Positions 56,101-64,000 of a stretch of 64,000 nucleotides of DNA are shown here, in pieces (position 1 is the first letter of the stretch; the number at the start of each line of letters is the position of its first letter). The DNA lies in assembly GCA_037903475.1 (NCBI GenBank), contig JBAJFG010000027.1, positions 868,001 through 932,000 of the forward strand, in the 5' to 3' direction. Source of the DNA: Ancylostoma caninum (taxonomy: Eukaryota > Nematoda > Chromadorea > Rhabditida > Ancylostomatidae). Position numbers and translations under genes: made by a program. The notes below the pieces were generated by a model that worked only from the letters and a program-made list of their open reading frames with translations, searched no databases and was not told the DNA's origin.

Positions 56101-57270
56101 AAGGAGATGCCAACGATCGATATCATAAGCTGCACCGCTGTAAGGGATCATGCACACCATTGAAATCTGCGTCTACTGAGGATTATTCTTCCGATTTTTC
56201 ATGGACCATAACTTTACCGCTCTACCGCTGTATGGTATCCTAGCTTTCCAAGTAAACTTACCTTTCTATCATATCATGCAGATAGACACCATTGGTCTTG
56301 GCTTCCTTCTGTTCTTTGATTTGCTCGATTTCTTCATGGTTTCCTTTGGAGGGAGATAGCTGCAAAGTATGGGTTTTTTTTCTTAAGAATGATCACCAAG
56401 ATCAGGCGCATATATAATCAAAAAAATGTGGCAGGAAGTATATTCGTGATGTGGCTTAGGTTGCATGTATTAGGTTGATACGGAGGAAATAGCACCACTT
56501 TTTTCAAAATCATATAATTTCGTGTGGACAAAGTATGACATCTAAATATGGTAACGCCTTTGCAGAGTAAAGAAAGCTCTTTTATTCTGTGGGTATAAGA
56601 GGTGTCCCTTGCAGATGATAATCGTGAGATAATTCAAAATATCCAGAGAAGTCGTTCTGAATTTTTTGAATTTCTATGATTTTTCTATAAAACTACAGGT
56701 AATGCAGTCCAAAATACTTTCTTTATATTTGGTGAAGACATCACAATCTGCTGCTCCAGATGTGAGCTCTGGTGCAACAGCTTCGCTTCTCGGGTAGATG
56801 AGTACCTTTTCAAGGAGTCTTTTTCGTTATTTTCGGGATTCTCGCTGTATGTTTCTCTCAAGCTGTTTTTCGGAAGGAACACCTTCAGATTCAACACCTA
56901 TTTCTGTTATTGGCCGAAAAAATTCCACAAGGTTCTATGGAAAAAATACTCGAAGCGCTCGAAAGCGCATTTTCCGCACCTCAAATTTTGGCCAGAATTT
57001 GCTTCCGAGAGCTGGCTTGAACTTTTTCGATTCAACTGCGAAAAGTTTGAGTAGTCATCGTATTATTCAGGAAAATTTTCATATTTTTGCAGCGTGTTCT
57101 GAGTACGAAGCCGTGCCAGTGCATTTTCTGTTTGGCCGAAACGGTCTAGAACCCACATCACGTGGCTTGGGTGACTTGCTGGCCTGCAGACGAAAGGGTA
57201 GCTTGTGGAAGATCCGGAAAGCAGAGCGCCTCGGATTGACCAGCTCCACCTCCACCTCGGAGTTCTCCAT
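47156..57270 (-). CDS. sptl-2-like: Serine palmitoyltransferase subunit 2-like, 3' end not found
   Basis: PLP-dependent enzyme that condenses serine and palmitoyl-CoA in the first step of sphingolipid synthesis, at the ER membrane. Exons (5' to 3'): 57157-57270, 56262-56359, 56086-56137, 55249-55434, 53042-53137, 52823-52954, 52592-52746, 52368-52513, 48254-48378, 48061-48154, 47893-47988, 47701-47802, 47403-47530, 47156-47282. Phases close over 550 codons. TM at about 187-204 ([13 protein letters not shown]); substrate-domain motifs [36 protein letters not shown] lysine K495 in [10 protein letters not shown]. The first four exons add an N-terminal region of about 150 aa with no counterpart that I recall in human SPTLC2; an internal ATG at 55387-55389 could be the main start. 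The terminal ~120-150 residues (the GFPATP and SAAHT regions) are not found left of 47156. Subunit 2 rather than 1 is shown by the lysine. sptl-2 versus sptl-3 is not decided. Confidence 0.85.
48790..49865 (-). pseudogene. Inactivated mariner-type transposase
   Basis: DDE-type transposase. The longest intact frame (49176-49802) has an HTH-like N-terminal half ([19 protein letters not shown]) and the first catalytic region [11 protein letters not shown]. Further on, another frame gives the IYQQEWAPP region and [15 protein letters not shown], followed by an in-frame stop. The N-terminal part near 49800-49870 ([14 protein letters not shown]) is in yet another frame and abuts the inserted foldback element at 49866. 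Multiple frameshifts and stops mean it is dead. [12 protein letters not shown] is typical of mariner-family proteins. Confidence 0.75.
49866..51458. mobile_element. Foldback Tc1-like element nested in the mariner copy
   Basis: Ends CAGTGCGTGTCAAAACTTTA and its inverse, flanked by TA at 49864-49865 and 51459-51460. Arms of about 545 bases (49866 to about 50410, and about 50918 to 51458) are nearly perfect inverted copies, with a spacer of about 500 bases. Within each arm a second, internal version of the terminal motif occurs (GGTTCAAAACTTTACGCCCA). No intact transposase. Length 1593 bp. Confidence 0.8.
53502..54401. mobile_element. TA-flanked MITE in an SPT intron
   Basis: Ends CAGGGTGCGTCATAAATATT and the mirrored GTGCGTCAATAATTCTGACG...CCATG, flanked by TA at 53500-53501 and 54402-54403. 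About 900 bp, no recognisable protein. It lies in the intron between 55249-55434 and 53042-53137. Confidence 0.65.
54831..54957. repeat. Short palindrome in an SPT intron
   Basis: GTGTGTATCATCGTGAGAGG at 54833 pairs with CCCCTCACGGTGATACACAC at about 54932-54951, with an inner CTACCGTGATTGG against CCAATCACAGTAG. It is a hairpin of about 125 bases and probably another small MITE. Confidence 0.6.
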
Positions 57271-57279
57271 CTGAAAATA
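57271..57279 (-). promoter_or_regulatory. Acceptor directly before the SPT start codon
   Basis: TATTTTCAG immediately precedes the ATG at 57268-57270. This fits an SL trans-splice acceptor or the end of a 5' UTR intron. Confidence 0.4.
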
Positions 57280-57699
57280 CACACCTCACTGCAAGGTTTG
57301 GCTTGAAATGTTCTAACTGGTTCATGCGGAATTTATTCACAAGGAAGAACAGCAACAACAAGTAGGAGCGGGGAGGGTGGATTTGGTTGGGCAGCTACTG
57401 AACACATCATTTAGATGTCAAGTGGCCATATTCTGCCATATATAATTGAAAACGACCATATTCTTCATGTTCAATTGCTGCGTTACCAGCAGATTTTCAC
57501 ACAGAAGGCTACAATTTTCGGACCCTATTGAATCGGATCAAAATTTGCTGCATGCCTCAAAAATCGTACTAACATCTAGGTTAATCTACAGAAAGATGGC
57601 GGCAGAAAGAAATTTCATGTGGCAAAAAGCGAGGGAAGCGGAGATAATTTGGTGGGAGCGGTTGCAAAAGAAAATCAGAAAGAATGTAGCTGCTACATA

Positions 57700-60423
57700 A
57701 GCAGGAGGGCTGCACATTAACGGCGTTCCTTCTGGTTTTATGCTGCGGTGCTGCAGCAAGTTTGTCTGAAACGGCATTAGCATATGAAATAACACTAGTA
57801 GATTCGTAGTAGAAAATTCGAAGCCGTGTCAATTCTCCTGTCCCTTTGTTTGGAACCAGTGCTCCATTAGAAGCGAAAGTCGCGCGGGACGTGTTTTTCT
57901 CAGTTTTCATCAACTTCTCTCTAAAAAAATGTCGGCAATATATGCTGTAGAGCTGCATGAGAAGATGCAATTAAAAACTTAAGAACTTAAATTTTCACGC
58001 AATAAGATAACTAAAATTTCACGTAATAAAATAAGAGTACGAGGAAAAATTATTAGCAGACGAGGAGTGACTCTTTTTTTTTTTGGAAGAACACTCAATA
58101 TTGCCACTTCTCCATCTTCTTTCCAGCAATGCTGAGTGCATGCTGACAGGTCATAAGTTATTGCTTTATCATACAAGGAGAATTGCATAATAACATCACT
58201 CTTGGACAAAAACCAATGGCAACTTGATAGTGAGTCATTTTGGAGCATTACGCATGACTCACCTTCAGGATTAGTTCTTGTGCGTTAAAAACTATATAGA
58301 TAACTAGCTTAACGAAAGATTCAAGGTGTAAGAAAACGCAATATTATCGAGAAGACATTGAAAGGAGTTCCTTGCAAAGAGGCAGAAAAAAAAGCAGCAA
58401 TGATGCGGTTTGTGGGTCGCCGCCAAGTAGATTACGGGCATAATCTGCATGTGTTCGATGCAGGCTCTAGCACGAGCACATGGCGTCATCGATCATTCAT
58501 CGGAATCGCGTCCAAATCGGAGCTGTTCTCATTTATTGCTCACATTCGATTCCTGTTTTTTGTTTTATGTTTTTTGATCCGCATGTGATGAGATTTTTTC
58601 CTCATCAGCTAGATGTTGTCAAATTAGCACCACTCATAAGGAATATTGAAGTATGTCCCTAATTGATTTTGGGTCTCTATCTTAGGAGAACTCAATTTTG
58701 GTAAAATGTACTGGTGAGTGTTGAATTATCCGGAAAAACGATGTACATTTTTAAAAAATGGTTTAGATGTTGGGAACTCCTGCAGTTTTCTGCGGCTCTA
58801 ATTCCTAAATTTAGAAGAAAACTTTTGTGGTAAAGGTACATCGGAAGCACCCGCAGAAATATTAAAGCAGAGCTTCGGGAGCCCCGATCTCTATCAGTGA
58901 CTCATTTATGGGTGTTGGCCTTCACGTGATTTTCATGGCACTTGTGGATGTTCCGCGAGGGGTTTATGGTCTATTTTGGTGTTGGTTCCACAAAAAACTT
59001 CGGTAGATTGATGCCAATACAGCATATTCCTACAGCAAAATCGTGAGAGTTGCACCAAATGAAGAAGCCTGCCCTGACGTCAAATTTTGCAGCATCTTTT
59101 AACATAAAAAGGCACAATTATACAAATACAGGTATAGTGTAATTCAGCGAGTAACATAGTTGTGGAGATATTAGGGAAAGAGGGAAGGCGTGGAATAGTG
59201 TCGTGTTCGGAGAAGTAGGCGAGAAATGCAGATTACAGACACAAAAACTCAACTGCTGTCGCTTTTGAAACGGACTATACCAAGTCGAGACTAAAACCAT
59301 GCACATTTTCTCCTCTTTACCTTTGAAATTTGATTCGTGAATATTTTCCGTAAACAATGACTTTGGTACGTAATCCGTTGAAAAGCTTATTTCTTGCCCT
59401 TTGTGATGATAGGCTGTGTTTCTGCTTTCTTCTACTAGAAGGAGAACATGTCTCGTTCTTAGCCCCGAAACCGGAAGTGTGAAAAAAGAGAAGGTTCTAA
59501 TCATTCACCAATTGTATTGTACATACTCTGTTACGTGGCATTGATAGACATCTTAGGTATTCACTTACTGATTGAATTATTGGTGCATACAGTACTTGTT
59601 TACCTCTTCTTTAATATGTGAAAAATGCGCCTTCTTAATGTCCGTTTTCATGACTTCTCGCTCGTTCAAACAGCACAAAATACGTAGTACATAGACGTAT
59701 GAGCGAAAATGAAGCAGGTTCCCCAGCATGTACAACGGAAAAGTATTTTTCTGGAAGTATGCCAGCATTATTTAAGGAATGAGTTTTCCTAATGCAGCTC
59801 CTATGAAGATGAATAATGGTCTTTGAGCTTTGCCACAGTCAGCAGCGCTAGGAATATGTGTCGACAAACGATGTCTACACCGGCTTTGCAGACAGGAAAC
59901 CGGACACTAAACGTGACTCCAGCGTACGTAGCATGCGGCTTCTGGCGCCAGTAGTTCACGCAGCTCAAACTGCCTATAGATCAGCGACGAGCAAACAGAG
60001 AAGATGTTGTCGGCCAAGTGACGTTGAGGATCATTAGAGCGAGCGAGTTGACATAGTACATTTCGTCGGGAACTATGGGTGGTTAGAGAAAAATTATAGA
60101 AAAAAAACGATACTACTCGACAAGGTGACAAGACCCTTGTCATTTACTATCTGCTAGATGGAAACGTAGTATGCACCACTACTTCATTTCTGATGACACA
60201 GATAATATGTACAAGACCTGCTCTTTCCATCACCATCTGCACAATATCTCACCAGTTTATTTTGATATTTAGTGGCGCTATTGCAAACGGACGGCCACCA
60301 AACCTGAATGCTTTCGAATCTTGACCCATTGACGACTGCGCCCGCGGGTTTCCACATTTTCTCAAATTCTGGCTCCTTTCCCTGCCCTATCTCTTGAATA
60401 CAGATACCAAAATGAATTTTCAT
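57700..60423 (-). CDS. Unrecognised multi-exon gene, structure unresolved
   Basis: Several minus-strand blocks look coding and have good splice signals on at least one side. They are: up to 60423 with GKEPEFEKMWKPAGAVVNGS and a donor at 60303; 59913-60072 with QRHLADNIFSVCSSLIYRQF after a CCCATAG acceptor; 59604-59768 with YMLGNLLHFRSYVYVLRI and a GTAAAC donor; 59321 to about 59450 with YHHKGQEISFSTDYVPKSLF and a GTAAAG donor; and about 57720-57920 with RATFASNGALVPNKGTGELT after TTTTTTTAG. I could not chain all phases, so these may be more than one gene. It ends about 400 bases upstream of the SPT start on the same strand. No family recognised. Confidence 0.33.
59137..59230 (-). repeat. Dispersed repeat, copy 3, diverged
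   Basis: Read on minus it matches the 11.7 and 38.4 kb copies: CATTTCTCGCCTACTTCTCC, then CGAACACGACACTATTCCACGC, then CACAACTATGTTACTCGC. It is clearly more diverged than those two are from each other. Confidence 0.5.
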
Positions 60424-61216
60424 AATTAAATTGAGTTGAAAATTATTTTACGCTACCATCTAGAAAAGTGGTTGAGATAATTAAGGCTTAATGACTTCCT
60501 AAATAAATCATGCGGGAAAAGGTGCGTTCATTGGTGAGGCATGCTGTTGTCAATGGGTTGAAACGAAAAGACATATTTACACAAGTTTCATGCAGTGACA
60601 CAAATGCGTTGAGGTAAACGTTAATGCACCTGGCCAGAAATGTGGTTTTAAGGAGCAGAAAACCCAAAAAAATGCGTACCCGCACCCCCGTTTTACCATC
60701 AAGGCCAAATTTGACCGTTCAGTTTGTTTTGTCGAGAAAGGTTGTGTACAAAATTATTCCTTACCTATCAGATGTATCGTGGTTGGGGGGGAGGGGGAGA
60801 GGGGGGGGAGGTAGATCTAAGTAGATTTCGGTCTCAACTGGATAAGTCGTTAGTATACGAGCATTTTCTGGCAGAATAAATCAAAGAGGATAATTCTTGG
60901 TGTTGATGGGACAAGACGGGAACCAACACAATTTTTTTATATTTCGATCCCATCAATTACTTGATTCTTCCTATGGATTCCGCTTTGAATAAAATGGAAA
61001 ATAGCTCCAATGGAAAAAGAATGAGACGACGAAGATTTTGGAAAAAATGATTATTGGTGAAATTTGAAAAATGTTAGTAGAAATAGAAAGAAATAAGTAA
61101 AGCTAAGCTAGTACAAGATTTTCGTCCATCAATTCAGCGTTTTTTTTATGGCCGATCCATTCTGGATGTGGGGGGGGGGGAAGGAGAGGGAGAGCTCTCC
61201 TGAGAGCACCCTACAG
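60424..61216. other. No supported gene; G-rich tract
   Basis: A G-rich low-complexity tract lies at 60783-60812 and another short one at about 61168-61178. No coding is supported. Confidence 0.4.
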
Positions 61217-61382
61217 GTTGACAACAAGGTCTTTGGCCAAAAGTTTCACAGAAACTTTCCCTGGGAATTTCAGCAAGCGATTGGTGGCAATGTTGTTGAT
61301 TATGTTGCATATATTGCTGCCAACATTCCTCCAGTATTTGTCACACTGCCAAAGCCTCTAAATGAAATGGCAGCATCAGAAA
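61217..61382 (+). CDS. Possible internal exon, unrecognised
   Basis: Bounded by ACCCTACAG| and |GTATAC, this block reads HRNFPWEFQQAIGGNVVDYV and VFVTLPKPLNEMAASE. A TTTTTGCAG acceptor at about 61470 would extend it in phase with KLFKHSIF and a GTAAGA donor. No upstream or downstream exons could be fixed and the family is unknown. Confidence 0.28.
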
Positions 61383-61528
61383 GTATACGATGCAAAGGTG
61401 CGGTTCCCCATCTCCCGCAAAACGTGGTAGAAAGATCGATTTTTCCCATCTTCTACTCACTTTTTGCAGGAAAACTATTCAAGCACTCTATATTTACGTA
61501 AGATTAAGCATTTCCTACGTTTTCCATG

Positions 61529-62008
61529 CTACAGTATTCGCTCAAATAATTTTTGAAAGAAAATACGCAAGATAGCAGCATTCGACTGCAGTATGTACAT
61601 AGTTGGTGTAATCTTCTCCTGCAAAGCAGAACTGAAATGAGGAATGTTGCGAATGATGCACCAATATGGTCCTTTATATTTTCCGAGAACTGCAAATTTC
61701 TGCGGTAAAAATTCGGCAGCGGGTATGAATTTACCCCTAAAAATGATGGGGTGACCATCAGAGGGTCCACCAGATGAGATACGCGACGATTTCTTACCAG
61801 GACATTTTGTAGAAAGAACATTAAATGGCAATAATTTTTTGGAAATGACTTTAGGTGAAACAGTTTTATTGCTAGTATTACTTCCTATTGTTGTGGATCT
61901 GAAGGGCAAAAAGTAATAGTATTCCAAGTATTCCTCTGTTGCAGTGTATCGCGAAAACACAGAGGTGAGGTCAATGCTCAAACTGTCAGTGGAGGAGTCC
62001 GTTATCAA
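61529..62008 (-). CDS. Long open frame, possibly two exons, unrecognised
   Basis: The frame is open for 159 codons on minus. Within it, an acceptor CCCTTCAG (about 61900), a donor CCTG|GTAAGA (about 61797) and an acceptor ATTTTTAG (about 61737) would define exons containing KTVSPKVISKKLLPFNVLST and KFAVLGKYKGPYWCIIRNIP. Length and splice-like signals are suggestive only. Confidence 0.25.
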   Translation of the reverse strand: MITDSSTDSLSIDLTSVFSRYTATEEYLEYYYFLPFRSTTIGSNTSNKTVSPKVISKKLLPFNVLSTKCPGKKSSRISSGGPSDGHPIIFRGKFIPAAEFLPQKFAVLGKYKGPYWCIIRNIPHFSSALQEKITPTMYILQSNAAILRIFFQKLFERIL

Positions 62009-62483
62009 ATATTTTTGCTAAGTCCCGAAGGCACATAATATCCATCGAAAAGACCTTTTAAAGCAACTCTCTATCTGCGTTCAAAGAAAAATTAATGAGG
62101 CACCAGTTGAGAGGTTACTTTTGTGATTATGACGCATTTACGCAAAATTCCCCATACTCCTTAACACCAACCTGTCTAGATGTAACTGTATAGTTGCTTT
62201 ATAGCGCAGATCTTTACCTTGCTCCTGTAAATTTATGGGACATATCGCTCAAATTCTGTGACAGTTGTAGGGTTGGATTGACGTTCGGGCTCAAGGTTAT
62301 GCAGTTCCTGAGGGTTACATCGGAAAGGCTGGAGCCTTGCTCAGAATCTAACTGATGGTTTTCGAAGTTGGTACGTTGAGCAAACCCATATAAAATTTTG
62401 GTCAACCAGTCAGTCTAGCCTACAGGCGTTTCTATGGCTTGCGAAGCCTTGCCCAAGACTTTGTTGTCACTCCATGTACAATA

Positions 62484-62949
62484 CCCTCGCTAAATTCTTT
62501 AAAAAATACACTCGGCACGCGAAATTGCGTTCTTTTCGTTCTATCCTTATAAATTTGTTAAGACACAATGTACTGCAAATTAAAACCGAAGACAAGAACC
62601 GTAATCGATCCAATTTCAGTCCGATATGAAGTAGATCTCACAATTTCTAGCTTAAGCATGAAATTTTAAGTGTTTTCGTCTCGCCACAATTTTGTCGCGC
62701 ATTGCGTGGCTTGCCGCCGGCGGCAGCGCGCTCCGTTCGCGACGAAATTCCTCAAAATAAGAAACGCTCATGTTTCACAATTTAACTCGAAATTCATAGC
62801 AAATTGCTTCTAGATAGGTTAAACAGTCATATACGGTTTCCCAGATCTACGGTTACGATGTACTGCATTTCAACAAATTTATAGGGGATGGAACGAAAAG
62901 AACGCAACTTCGCGGACCAAGTGTACATTTTTGAAGAATTTAGCGAGGG
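62484..62949. mobile_element. TA-flanked MITE with 75-bp terminal repeats
   Basis: Arms starting CCCTCGCTAAATTCTT at 62484 and ending AAGAATTTAGCGAGGG at 62949 extend about 75 bases each (TTGCGTTCTTTTCGTTC mirrored by GAACGAAAAGAACGCAA), with TA on both sides (62482-62483, 62950-62951). 466 bp, noncoding. Confidence 0.75.
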
Positions 62950-64000
62950 TACTGTAGGTTCAGTGTTTTGGTTGTGAGAGTGCTGATTCTTCTGGTTTAG
63001 ATTGTAGGGTTACAGTGACAAAGTTTATTGGTTATATGTGGGCAAGAACTGCTTTTTGGAAATATGTAGTATAGCATCAGGTAAAGCCGCCCCAATTTGA
63101 TGGCAGTTTTTGTGCAGCTGTTATGACAGAGGCCATTCCTCCAAATAAACGTATTTTCATCAGATGAAGAACACAGGAGGAAAAGGTGAGCAATTAAGTG
63201 TACGTCAGAATATGAACCGCATGCCTCTTCAAATCTTATTTATTTATTTGTTACGCCAAAGGCGCGCATGCATTCCAATAAAACGAAAGACACTAGAACT
63301 AAGTAAAAGGAAAGACCATGGGCAGATGATCGCTAAAAATAGGGCAAACATTAAAAAAAAGTCAAACATGAAACGGCAGACACGGATAAGGCCCGCTGAA
63401 GTGAGTTGTAGTGCAACAGCTTTTTTTAAAATGAATATAGGAAGGACTCTGGAAGGCAATGGCAGACGCTGTAGCACATAGACGCTCGCAGATGAGGAAA
63501 AATTCCAAGGGAATTGCTGAGAGTAGCTGAAGAGTCCTTTATGCCAACACTCACATCAACCAGCAAGATATCCTCATCCATAGTAGGGTCATAGGAGCAG
63601 CACCGGAAGTTCGACAAACGGGTATACTGGTTAACCCCTCTCATCCGATGTGCCGAGTAGAGGCACTATTCCCTTCAAGCTTTCTGCGCACAAACCAGGT
63701 GATAGTGAAGTGAAAAATGCACAATATCAGCCAGGAATCCAACCTCAAGAAGAATAGGTGATGCTGCTGCCAAAGAAATAACGCCTGATCCATGCCTCAA
63801 AATTTCTCAACGTGTTAGACTCAACTGGACAGTTCAACATCTAGAAAAACAGCGATCTAGGTTAGTGAAACTGAAAACGAATTAAAAAGTCTTAAATTTT
63901 CTAGGATAACTGGGACAAAAGAGCGAGGGACACTAGAAAATTATGAGGACTCCACTGATGAAATGCATGGTAGGAGGGAGAATTCCGGGGTACGTAGTTT
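62950..64000. other. Right edge; one possible minus-strand exon
   Basis: A minus block at about 63555-63644 reads QYTRLSNFRCCSYDPTMDED and ends in a GAT|GTGAGT donor, so a gene may enter from the right edge. A plus frame at 63164-63481 is Lys/Arg-rich without a domain. Nothing else is supported. Confidence 0.3.

Overview
The window is eukaryotic and looks like a nematode, probably a clade V (strongylid-type) worm. Reasons: many small exons, many introns of 40-60 bases beside a few long ones, TTTCAG-type acceptors, a LIN-12/GLP-1-type Notch receptor, an APX-1-like DSL ligand, and a background full of small inverted-repeat elements. The species call is an inference. Genes were rebuilt by hand from splice signals and reading-frame phase. 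For the three Notch-pathway genes every exon phase closes exactly.

Layout. 1-5181: mostly noncoding, with a damaged coding remnant near 1.65-2.27 kb (minus). 5182-15814 (plus): complete 12-exon DSL ligand of 518 aa (signal peptide, MNNL, DSL, five EGF repeats, TM, cytoplasmic tail). 15.8-23.8 kb: mostly noncoding, with an unrecognised exon chain around 20.25-20.9 kb (plus). 23831-29572 (minus): complete 18-exon Notch receptor of 1012 aa with only four EGF repeats, then three LNRs, a heterodimerisation domain, TM, RAM-like WIPP motif, ankyrin repeats and a C-terminal tail. 32878-34798 (minus): complete 7-exon DSL protein of 239 aa (signal peptide, MNNL, DSL, TM) with no EGF repeat. 30.9-42 kb and 43-47 kb: palindromic elements, a Penelope-like GIY-YIG fragment with another element inserted in it, and low-complexity DNA. 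47156-57270 (minus): serine palmitoyltransferase subunit 2-like gene with intronic transposons; its last exons were not found. 57.6-64 kb: unresolved coding-like blocks and a TA-flanked MITE.

The main point is that a Notch receptor and two structurally different DSL ligands lie within about 30 kb. The large ligand converges on the receptor from the plus strand; the small ligand lies about 3.3 kb upstream of the receptor on the same strand. The two ligands share intron phases through the MNNL-DSL region, including a 43-base third exon, so they probably derive from a common ancestral gene. The receptor has a much shorter extracellular EGF region than the C. elegans receptors, and the small ligand has lost, or never had, EGF repeats.
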